A stretch of 64,000 bases of DNA from Bacteroidales bacterium (GTDB lineage Bacteria; Bacteroidota; Bacteroidia; Bacteroidales; F082). The position numbers and the translations under genes are program-made. Positions within the stretch are counted from its first letter, which is position 1. Every line of letters starts with the position of its first letter. Below the pieces are notes generated by a model. It saw nothing but the letters and a program-made list of their open reading frames with translations, was not told the origin of the DNA and made no database searches. The stretch is from contig JAEETH010000002.1 in assembly GCA_016290215.1 (NCBI GenBank), positions 62,001 to 126,000 on the forward strand, read 5' to 3'. Below are positions 1-8,540 of the stretch, one piece after another.

Positions 1-68
1 TGGCAAATGGGTCAAGGAATAATAAAGATAGCATTGTGTGATTTTTTGAACATTTTCCCTTGCATTTT

Positions 69-102
69 AAAAGAAAGTCGTAATTTTACGGCTTTCTTTT
101 TT
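69..102 (+). terminator. Rho-independent terminator of an upstream gene, with possible embedded -7 box
   Basis: Two 15-base arms (69-83 and 86-100) pair with one G-T wobble and are followed by a T-rich run. The gene it would terminate lies outside the window. The loop and right arm also contain TAATTTTA (81-88), which resembles the Bacteroidota -7 box TAnnTTTG, 40 bases before the start codon of the first gene. The same arrangement recurs at 3669-3698. Confidence 0.6.
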
Positions 103-128
103 GTTTGTATATTGAAAAACAACATAAT

Positions 129-3100
129 ATGAAACGTATCTTATCTACGCTAGTTCTACTAATGGCCTTGCCCTTGTTCTCCATCGGCCAGGACTTCACC
201 ATCACCGCTTCCGACCGCGGTCACATCAGCCTGCATTTCGAGCTCGGCGACTATAGCATCGACACCGTCGTGGTCGACGGTGAGATCATGCACAGCATAG
301 CCACAAAAGGCATAGTAGTGCCTAACGAATACGGTCTGCCGGCACTGCCCACCTTCAACCGTTTCATCGCCATTCCGCAAGGCGCCAAAGCCATCGTCGA
401 CGTCAGGATGAGTCGTGACGAACACATCATGGGCATCAACATTTCGCCCTCGGAAGGCAGCCGCTGCGAGAACGACCCTGAGCCTCCTTTCTTCAAAGAC
501 CCGAAGGTGTATTCCCGCAACTGCTTCTATCCATCGGAGGCATGCTGCACCGCCGAGCCTCAGCAACTGCGTGGTGTCGACGTGATTCATATCGGTCTCA
601 GCCCGTTCCAGTTCAACCCCGTGACACACGAGTTGGCTGTCCACCGCTCGATGGACATCGACATCCGCTTCGAGGGCGGCAACGGGCACTTCGGCGACGA
701 TCGCCTGCGCTCTCCGTATTGGGATCCTATTCTGCAGAATAACATATTGAACTACAGCAGTCTGCCGAGTATTGACTATGATGCCCGCAGACAAGAATGG
801 TCAAGAAACCGTGCCACAGGATGCGAATACCTCATCCTAACGCCCGACAACGAAGCCTTTATCGAGGCTGCACAGGAGTTGGCTAACTACCGCACCCGTC
901 AAGGCATCCTCACCAAGGTGATGGCTATTGGGGAAACAGGTTCCACCACACCCGGCATGCTCAGGTTGTGGGTCAGAGACATCTATGCCAACTGGGACAT
1001 TCCTCCAGTGGCCGTGTGTATCTTAGCCGACCATGGCGAGGACATGACCCATTACATCCCAGCATTCCGCACCCAGAGTCCCAAAGACGGTTTCATCTCA
1101 TCTGACAACCCCTATGCCGACATCAATGACGACAACCTACCCGACATCAGTTTCTCGCGTCTTGTCGCACAAAACGAGTCGGAGCTGCCCATCTTCATCG
1201 GCAAGCAGATGGAGTATGAATACACCAACCCCTGCATGAACCTTTACTACTACAAACACCCTTTGACGGCCTCGGCATGGCAGACCACCTTATGGTTCCA
1301 AATCACCATTTCGACCATATACGGCTATCTCAGCCAACACGACAAGTTCCCCACCCGACTCAGCGAAATCCATTCCGGCACGCTGAGCGACCAGTGGTCG
1401 AGCGCCTCGGGCACCAGTGCCATCACTTCCTATTTCGGTCCCACCGGCCTTGGCTACATTCCTGCCACGCCTGGAGAACTCGGAGAATGGACGGGCGCCA
1501 CCAAAGACGATGTCATAGAAGCCTTCAACCGAGGCGCCTATATTGTGCAACACCGCGACCATGGGTGGACACAGAAATGGTACCAGCCCCTGATCCTTGT
1601 CAGCGACTTCAACGCCATCAACAACGTAGGGCAGATGCCCTTCCTTATCTCGGTCAACTGCAAGACGGGAGAATACGACTTCAGCTCGAACTGCTTTACT
1701 GAGGCCTTGATGCGTATGACCCGAGATGGGCAGAATGCGGGCATCGTTGGGGCCATCAGCCCGTCAGGACAAACCTATTCCTTTGCCAACGACATCTTTT
1801 TATGGGGTGTCTGGGATCTCTTCGACCCAACCTTCATGCCCGATTACGGTCCCAATGCCAGCCATGTGGCCGAGTGGATCCCTTCTTTCGCCATGGTGTC
1901 AGGCAAGTATTTCCTTGACCTCCACGTCTTCCCCAACACCAATGCAGACATGCGCACCACCATCTACAACACCTTCCACTCCCACTGCGACGCTTTTCTG
2001 AGGGTTTTCACGGAAGTGCCTCAAATCATACAAGCCTCCCACGACTCGTCCATTACTTCTTTCTCCCCCTTCCACATCACTGCGCCCGAAGGTGTACAAA
2101 TCGCTTTAAGCACCGAATACGGAGGAGAAGCACACCTGTTGGCCACTGCCACAGGCACTGGCGAGGAGCAGACCCTCTATGTCATGGAATATGTGCCCAA
2201 CGGTTTAGTGCATCTCACCTTGACGGGACTGAATTACCTTCGTCATGAGGAAGACATCCCCTTGGTAGCCGTCAACGGACCTTTCGTCGTTGCCGACAGC
2301 GTCGCTTTCAACGACGGAGTCGCCCACCTTACTTATGGACAGTCAGCCACTATCGACCTCGCTGTCCGTAACGTCGGTACTGATGCCACCACTACAGGCA
2401 CTGCCGTTCTTGCCAACGCCACCGGCCAGATGCAAATCGCCCAAGGGCAGACCGCAGTTCCTCCCTTGACGCCCGAGGAGGAGCAGGTGATTGAAGACGC
2501 CTTCCAGATTACGCTTTCCGAGAACATCCCTGACGGCACCCATGTGCCTTTCACCGTCACGACGGAATGCGATGGCATGGGGTTTGAACGCGAGTTTGAT
2601 GTGGCCGTCGTCGCGCCACGCATCATTGCGGAGCTCGTCGACATCAACGACCAAGCGGGCAACGGCAACGGAGACCTGGATCCTGGAGAATACGCGACGC
2701 TCACCTTCCACCTTACCAACACAGGCCATTATAATGCCCATAGTCCAAATATTTCATTAAGGAACAACGAAGGTTACATCCACGTCCTCAATCCCGAGAC
2801 CACCATCGACGACATGCCTATTGGAACCTCGACCGACCTCACCTTCGACATCTACGTCGAATACATCGCGGGAGAAGTGCCCTACGTCGAATTGCATCTT
2901 GACGCCAGCTGCGGGGAACTCGTTATGCCTAACAACATCAGATGCTCGATAGGCTTTTCGTATGAGAGTTTCGAATCCGGCATGTTCAACACCGAGTATT
3001 GGACCAACGACCCCGTCCATCCTTGGCAAATCATCAACTATGGTGCTTTCGACGGCAACTATTGCGCCTTGTCGGACACCACCATCACGCATGACGAATC

Positions 3101-3617
3101 GTCATCGCTGTCATTCACCTACACCTCAAACGAAGAAGGCACCTTTGAGTTCTATAGTAGGGTCTCATCGGAATCCAACTATGACTTCCTGATATTTTAT
3201 ATCGACGATGAGGAGAAAGCCAGATGGTCGGGAACAATAGAATGGTACAACCATTCCTACACAGTGAGGCCGGGGCAACACGTCTACACGTGGACCTACG
3301 AAAAAGACTACTCTGTCAGTTCAGGAGCCGACTGCGCCTGGATCGACTACATCTTCCTGCCGCCCTATTTGGACAACACCGCCGAACAAAACGCCCTCCC
3401 GCTCACGCTATATCCCAATCCCACTACTGACCAAGTCAGCATCGGACTGGAGCTGGAAGGCGATTTCATCATCCAAGTCTTCGATGCGAACGGACAATGC
3501 ATCCTTGAAGAAAAGAACCTCAGCACCCTTTCCTTTAAAGGTCGCCCTGCAGGCATGTACCACATTGTCGTGCAACAAGACGGACAAAGCTGGAGCCGAA
3601 GGATCATCAAGATGTAG
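129..3617 (+). CDS. Gingipain-like C25 cysteine peptidase with T9SS type A sorting domain
   Basis: Secreted cysteine endopeptidase of the gingipain family (C25), about 1162 residues. I chose ATG 129 over the in-frame ATG 105 because MKRILSTLVLLMALPLFSIG is a standard signal peptide and the eight extra residues are hydrophilic. A C25-type propeptide (about 20-225, with the family motif GLPALPTFNRFIAIPQGA) precedes the peptidase domain (about 230-640). The catalytic pair is visible: His478 in HRDHG and Cys511 in VNCKTGEYD. Immunoglobulin-like CARDB-type segments follow, then a MAM-like jelly roll (about 945-1080) and a sorting domain starting at LYPNPTTDQVS. The protein is expected to cross the outer membrane by T9SS and lose its C-terminal domain. 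A hairpin at 3669-3698 separates it from the next gene. The family is clear; the substrate is unknown. Confidence 0.9.
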   Translation: MKRILSTLVLLMALPLFSIGQDFTITASDRGHISLHFELGDYSIDTVVVDGEIMHSIATKGIVVPNEYGLPALPTFNRFIAIPQGAKAIVDVRMSRDEHIMGINISPSEGSRCENDPEPPFFKDPKVYSRNCFYPSEACCTAEPQQLRGVDVIHIGLSPFQFNPVTHELAVHRSMDIDIRFEGGNGHFGDDRLRSPYWDPILQNNILNYSSLPSIDYDARRQEWSRNRATGCEYLILTPDNEAFIEAAQELANYRTRQGILTKVMAIGETGSTTPGMLRLWVRDIYANWDIPPVAVCILADHGEDMTHYIPAFRTQSPKDGFISSDNPYADINDDNLPDISFSRLVAQNESELPIFIGKQMEYEYTNPCMNLYYYKHPLTASAWQTTLWFQITISTIYGYLSQHDKFPTRLSEIHSGTLSDQWSSASGTSAITSYFGPTGLGYIPATPGELGEWTGATKDDVIEAFNRGAYIVQHRDHGWTQKWYQPLILVSDFNAINNVGQMPFLISVNCKTGEYDFSSNCFTEALMRMTRDGQNAGIVGAISPSGQTYSFANDIFLWGVWDLFDPTFMPDYGPNASHVAEWIPSFAMVSGKYFLDLHVFPNTNADMRTTIYNTFHSHCDAFLRVFTEVPQIIQASHDSSITSFSPFHITAPEGVQIALSTEYGGEAHLLATATGTGEEQTLYVMEYVPNGLVHLTLTGLNYLRHEEDIPLVAVNGPFVVADSVAFNDGVAHLTYGQSATIDLAVRNVGTDATTTGTAVLANATGQMQIAQGQTAVPPLTPEEEQVIEDAFQITLSENIPDGTHVPFTVTTECDGMGFEREFDVAVVAPRIIAELVDINDQAGNGNGDLDPGEYATLTFHLTNTGHYNAHSPNISLRNNEGYIHVLNPETTIDDMPIGTSTDLTFDIYVEYIAGEVPYVELHLDASCGELVMPNNIRCSIGFSYESFESGMFNTEYWTNDPVHPWQIINYGAFDGNYCALSDTTITHDESSSLSFTYTSNEEGTFEFYSRVSSESNYDFLIFYIDDEEKARWSGTIEWYNHSYTVRPGQHVYTWTYEKDYSVSSGADCAWIDYIFLPPYLDNTAEQNALPLTLYPNPTTDQVSIGLELEGDFIIQVFDANGQCILEEKNLSTLSFKGRPAGMYHIVVQQDGQSWSRRIIKM

Positions 3618-3668
3618 CCTGTCGATACAAAAATGATGCATTTCATCAGAAAAATGCACCTTAATTCC

Positions 3669-3698
3669 AAAAAAGTGCGTATCTTTACGCGCTTTTTT
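3669..3698 (+). terminator. Terminator hairpin with possible promoter box for the next gene
   Basis: Arms AAAAAAGTGCGTA (3669-3681) and TACGCGCTTTTTT (3686-3698) form a 13-bp stem with one wobble and end in a T run, 51 bases after the first gene's stop codon. TATCTTTA (3680-3687) crosses the loop and matches the TAnnTTTR form of the -7 box, so the same DNA may end one transcript and start the next. Confidence 0.6.
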
Positions 3699-3737
3699 AA
3701 TTTAAATAGGTAGTTAAATCAACAAAATAACCGTACC

Positions 3738-6700
3738 ATGAAGCTTATTACACGTACACTCGTTTCCGCCATTCTGCTGTTTTCGGCAATGGCCTTGAAT
3801 GCACAGACGCGCGATTTCAATTTCAACAACTCGGCCCAAAAAGAAGGCCTCAGCGTCGAGCAGAACACCCGTTCCGCCATCACGATGCGACATGCGTTGA
3901 AACATATTGAGATCCTCAACATCACCGACAACGGCTATACCGGCGACGTCATCCAAGGCGGCACGGGCATCAGCCTGCCTGCCAACGCTGGCGAGCCCGA
4001 CCTGCCTAGCTTCAGCCGTTTTGTGGCCGTGCCTAATGGCGCCACTGCCCATGTCGAGATGGGTTACCGCAGCATGACTACCATTCAAAACGTCGACCTT
4101 CTGCCTGCTGCACCCATTAAGTTCGACACCGACGACAGCCCCAACACCTACGAACGGAACACGAGCATCTACAATAAGAATGCCTTCTTCCCCGAGCAGC
4201 CTGTCACCATCAGCGAGCCTTTCAGCCTGCGTGGCGTGCAGACCGTGGCTGTCACCGTGGTTCCCTACCAATACAACCCCGTCACCAAAGAGCTGCGTGT
4301 GTACGACGACCTGCAGTTCGGCATCCGCTTCGACGGCGGCAACGGCACGTTTGGCGACAACCGCCTGCGTTCCCCCTATTGGGACCCCATCCTGATGCAG
4401 AACCTGGCCAACTACAACCAGCTGCCCGTCATCGACTATGAAGCCCGCATGCAGGAATGGGTCAACAACCGTCCCTCGGGCTGCGAATACCTCATCGTCA
4501 TCCCCAACAACGAGAGCTTCCGCCAATATGCCAACCAACTGGCCGAATACCGCATCCAACAAGGTATCCTCACCGAGGTGAAGAGCCTCAGTGATATGGG
4601 CTGCACCACCACCGACCAGATGAAGAGTTACTTCCACAATGCCTACAACAGTTGGGACATCCCGCCTGTAGCCGTGCTGCTCCTTGGAGACCACAACGCC
4701 AACATGAGCGTAGGCATCCCTGCAGAATACACCTACCACTCAACCAGCTATGGCAACTGCATCACCGACAATGGCTATGCCGACGTCACGGGTGACCTGC
4801 TGCCTGAGATGGCCTTCTCGCGCCTCGTGGCCGCCAACGCCAACGAAGCCCAGATGATGGTGAGCAAACAACTGGAATACGAATACACCAACCCCAACTT
4901 GGATGCGGCCTCCTACGACCACCCCATCACCGCCTTGGGTTGGCAGACCGAACGCTGGTTCCAGATTTGCTCTGAAGTGGTAGGCGGCTATTGGCGCAAC
5001 CAAGGCAAGAATCCCGTGCGTATCAATGCCATCTATAGCGGTTATCCTGGTAACCAATGGTCGAGCAACCAAAACACCTATATGGTGGTCAACTATTTTG
5101 GTCCCAACGGATTGGGCTACATTCCTGCCACGCCTGCCGAACTCGGTGGATGGACAGGCGGTACCGCTGCACAGGTCGTGAATGCCGTCAACAGCGGCTC
5201 CATGTTGCTGCAACACCGTGACCACGGCTACTACCAAGGTTGGGGCGAGCCTGACTTCAGCACCAGCAATGTGGCCCAGATGAACAACGTGGGTAAGATG
5301 ACCTTCGTCAACACCATCAACTGCCAGACCGGCACCTTCGACCACACACCTGAATGCCTCATCGAGGCCTTCATGCGTCGCACCAGCGGCGGACAGAACG
5401 CCGGTGCCGTGGGTTGCATTGGACCCACCCAGACCTCCTACTCCTTCGTCAACGACGCCTATGCTTGGGGCATGTACGACCAATACGACCCGCAATTCAT
5501 GCCTGACTATGGTCCTTACGCCAGCTATGAAGGCAACTGGAGACCTGCTTTCGGCAACGTGGCCGGCAAATACTTCCTTGCACAAAGCAACTGGCCCTAC
5601 AATGCGAATAACAAGGCCATCACATACAAAATGTTCACCGCCCACTGCGACGCCTTCCTGACGCTCTACACTCAGGTGCCCACCGCCATGACGGTCAACC
5701 ACCCCGCACAAATCACGGCTGCCACAACCAGCATCAACGTGACTGCCCCGCAAGGCGCCGTCATCGCTCTGACACGCAACAACAACATCCTTGCCGTGGC
5801 CACCGCCACAGGCAGCAGCCAAGTCATGACCTTTACTGCCCAGCCTTCGAACTCCAACATCACCATCGTGGCCACCAAACAGGACAAGCTTCGTTATGTG
5901 GGCACGATCCACGTCATCAGCGAGCCCAACCTCAGCGTGACTGAGCTGACTCCGCACGATGCCAACGGCAACCACCAGCTGGAATCGGGTGAGCAGTCGT
6001 CGTTCGACATCACCATCAAGAACACTGGCGACCAAGCCTCCACGATAGCCACAGCCACCCTCACCACCGAGACGCCCCAATACGTGACCATCAACGAAAG
6101 CACGGCCACCATCCCCGCTCTGAGCCCCAACCAAACCACCAACCTCGAAAGCGCCTTCGGCATCACCATCTCGAACAACGTGCCCCATGAGACCCCGCTT
6201 CTGTTTAAGCTCACCATGGTCAGTGGCAATCACACCTGGAGACACGACTTCAGCTTCAATGCCTTCGCTCCCAGAATCAAAATTGATGATATTATGACCA
6301 TCATCGACGGCGGCACGGTGAAAGGCAACAACAACGGACGTCTCGACCCAGGCGAAACCGCCGAAATCACCTTCGTTTACGAAAACAACGGCGGTATGAC
6401 TGCCAACGACGTCGTGGCTACGCTTACCACCTCGAACCAACAATACATCACCATCAGCAATCCCACCATCACTACTCCTGTGGTGAACGTCGGACAAAGT
6501 ATTGAGGCAACCTATACTGTCAGCGTGTCGGCCAACATGCCTAAAGGCGAAGCGGCCTTGTTCGCTCTCAACGTCGTTTCAGGCCCCTATACCGCTATAA
6601 ACTCCTTCTCACATCGTGTCGGCCTCGACCTCTCCCATTTCGAAAACGGCATGGGAGAGCTGGAATGGGAGAACGACCCCACACATCCTTGGACCATCGT

Positions 6701-8522
6701 CAACACCAACCCGAACCAGGGCAATTACTGCCTGCAGTCAGGTACCATCGGACATAACGAGACCTCCACGTTGAGTTTGACCTTCGAAGTGGAAAACGAG
6801 ACCGACGAAATCCGTTTCTTTAGAAAGACCGACTGCGAACTGAACGGCGACAACCTCAAGTTCTACATCGACGGTGAACTGCAACAGGAATGGTCAGGCC
6901 AACTCAACTGGCGCGAGCTTGTCTTCCCTGTCACCCAGGGCGAGCATACCTTCACTTGGACTTACGAGAAGAACGCCTCTGGCACCAATGGTGCCGACCA
7001 CGTATGGCTCGACGACATCCTCTTCCCCGTACGTCACATCAATTTCTCCTGTAACGCAGGTGCCAACCAAAACATCTGCCTAGAAGAAGAAGCCCATCTG
7101 CAAGCAGAGTCCATCGGCTACGAGAGCCTGCTTTGGACCACCAACGGCGACGGCAGCTTCGACCACAACGACATCCTCAACCCCATCTATACCCCTGGCC
7201 AGCAAGACCTGGAAAACAAGACCGTCACCTTGACCCTCACCGCCACCAATGAGGCGGGCGAAACCCTAAGCGACAACGTGATCGTCAACTTCCATGAGGC
7301 AGCCAGCATCGAGATGGAGACCGAAGGCGAGATCTGCGAAGGCGAGAGCATCAACCTCAGCGCCATCACCCACGAAGCCGGATTCACCACATGGTCAACC
7401 GACGGCGATGGCAGCTTCAGCAATTTGGCCAGCATCGAGACCATCTATACGCCAGGCGAACAAGACATCGCCAACGGCAGCGTCACCCTTACCCTCACCA
7501 CCATTTCGCCTTACGGCTGTGGCGACGCAAGCCAAGACTTCCTCCTCACCATCCATCCGCTGCAACATACCGAGTTTGACATGGCCACCTGCGGCGCCTA
7601 TTCTTGGAATGGCGTTGAATACAGTGAGGCTGGCGACTATATGCAAGTGCTGCAAAGTGTTTATGGCTGCGACTCTACTGTGGTCATGCACCTCAGCCTT
7701 GTCGACAGCTACAACACCGAATCAGAGGTGACCGCCTGCAGCAGCTATGTTTGGGCTGGAGAAACACTGGTCGAGAGCGGTATCTATGAACATACCTTCA
7801 CCTCGATTCACGGCTGCGACTCAACCGTGGTGATGCACCTCACCATCGCTGAGCCTTCGCATGTAAACTTTACCATTGAGGCTTGCGACAGCTATACTTG
7901 GAACAACAACACCTACACCCAAAGTGGTGAATACGTGGATTATTTCATCAACACTATGGGTTGCGACAGTATCGTCACCTTGCACCTGAACCTCAACTAC
8001 ACTCCGGCTATCGGATCCATCAACGGTGACAGCGAGGTTGACGTGCGTTTGACACCCAACAGCACCTACACCGCCTTGAACGAGGAAGAACTAACGTTAG
8101 CGGATTACACTTGGAGTATTGAGCCTCAAGAAGCAGGCAGCATCGAGTCCAACAGCAGCCATGCCAACGTCACATGGAGCGACACCTTCCGCGGCGATGC
8201 CGTCATCAATGTGAAAGCCGAAAACGAGTGTGGCCTGTCAGAGAAGTCGTTGACCGTCAAAGTGAAGAACTCGACCGACATCGATGAATACAGTATCACA
8301 GCCAAGCTCTATCCCAACCCGACCGATGGCATCGTCACCGTCGAAGCCCAGAGTCTGCAACGCCTCACCATCATCAACGCCCTCGGCCAGACCGTCTACG
8401 ACCGTGAGACGGAAGGCGACAGCGCACAGATAGAAATGGCAAGATTCGGAACGGGGACCTTCCTCATCCGCATCCAAACCGAGAACGGCGTTGCTATGAG
8501 ACGCGTTAATGTAGTCAAATAA
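3738..8522 (+). CDS. Large gingipain-like C25 peptidase with PKD-like and GCDS repeats and T9SS signal
   Basis: A 1594-residue secreted C25 peptidase. Order of parts: signal peptide (1-23, ending ALNAQ), C25 propeptide (about 25-240), peptidase domain (about 249-650) with His496 in HRDHG and Cys529 in INCQTGTFD, CARDB-like Ig segments (about 720-960), MAM-like jelly roll (about 968-1100), two PKD-like modules with the signature NGDGSF/DGDGSF and YTPGxQD (about 1105-1275), three Cys-pair repeats ending GCDS (about 1280-1420), and a type A sorting domain starting at LYPNPTDGIV. It is a paralogue of the gene at 25532, with which it shares most domains, but only this copy has the GCDS repeats. 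It lies 18 bases before the next gene and probably shares a transcript with it. Confidence 0.9.
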   Translation: MKLITRTLVSAILLFSAMALNAQTRDFNFNNSAQKEGLSVEQNTRSAITMRHALKHIEILNITDNGYTGDVIQGGTGISLPANAGEPDLPSFSRFVAVPNGATAHVEMGYRSMTTIQNVDLLPAAPIKFDTDDSPNTYERNTSIYNKNAFFPEQPVTISEPFSLRGVQTVAVTVVPYQYNPVTKELRVYDDLQFGIRFDGGNGTFGDNRLRSPYWDPILMQNLANYNQLPVIDYEARMQEWVNNRPSGCEYLIVIPNNESFRQYANQLAEYRIQQGILTEVKSLSDMGCTTTDQMKSYFHNAYNSWDIPPVAVLLLGDHNANMSVGIPAEYTYHSTSYGNCITDNGYADVTGDLLPEMAFSRLVAANANEAQMMVSKQLEYEYTNPNLDAASYDHPITALGWQTERWFQICSEVVGGYWRNQGKNPVRINAIYSGYPGNQWSSNQNTYMVVNYFGPNGLGYIPATPAELGGWTGGTAAQVVNAVNSGSMLLQHRDHGYYQGWGEPDFSTSNVAQMNNVGKMTFVNTINCQTGTFDHTPECLIEAFMRRTSGGQNAGAVGCIGPTQTSYSFVNDAYAWGMYDQYDPQFMPDYGPYASYEGNWRPAFGNVAGKYFLAQSNWPYNANNKAITYKMFTAHCDAFLTLYTQVPTAMTVNHPAQITAATTSINVTAPQGAVIALTRNNNILAVATATGSSQVMTFTAQPSNSNITIVATKQDKLRYVGTIHVISEPNLSVTELTPHDANGNHQLESGEQSSFDITIKNTGDQASTIATATLTTETPQYVTINESTATIPALSPNQTTNLESAFGITISNNVPHETPLLFKLTMVSGNHTWRHDFSFNAFAPRIKIDDIMTIIDGGTVKGNNNGRLDPGETAEITFVYENNGGMTANDVVATLTTSNQQYITISNPTITTPVVNVGQSIEATYTVSVSANMPKGEAALFALNVVSGPYTAINSFSHRVGLDLSHFENGMGELEWENDPTHPWTIVNTNPNQGNYCLQSGTIGHNETSTLSLTFEVENETDEIRFFRKTDCELNGDNLKFYIDGELQQEWSGQLNWRELVFPVTQGEHTFTWTYEKNASGTNGADHVWLDDILFPVRHINFSCNAGANQNICLEEEAHLQAESIGYESLLWTTNGDGSFDHNDILNPIYTPGQQDLENKTVTLTLTATNEAGETLSDNVIVNFHEAASIEMETEGEICEGESINLSAITHEAGFTTWSTDGDGSFSNLASIETIYTPGEQDIANGSVTLTLTTISPYGCGDASQDFLLTIHPLQHTEFDMATCGAYSWNGVEYSEAGDYMQVLQSVYGCDSTVVMHLSLVDSYNTESEVTACSSYVWAGETLVESGIYEHTFTSIHGCDSTVVMHLTIAEPSHVNFTIEACDSYTWNNNTYTQSGEYVDYFINTMGCDSIVTLHLNLNYTPAIGSINGDSEVDVRLTPNSTYTALNEEELTLADYTWSIEPQEAGSIESNSSHANVTWSDTFRGDAVINVKAENECGLSEKSLTVKVKNSTDIDEYSITAKLYPNPTDGIVTVEAQSLQRLTIINALGQTVYDRETEGDSAQIEMARFGTGTFLIRIQTENGVAMRRVNVVK

Positions 8523-8540
8523 TTCAGAAACACCAAGACA

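Noticed and set aside
4740-6497. 585-codon open frame on the minus strand inside the second C25 peptidase gene
   Set aside because: It is a by-product of the GC-rich codon use of the sense gene: low-complexity Val/Gly/His/Asp protein, no signal peptide or domain, opposite a gene with an intact active site.
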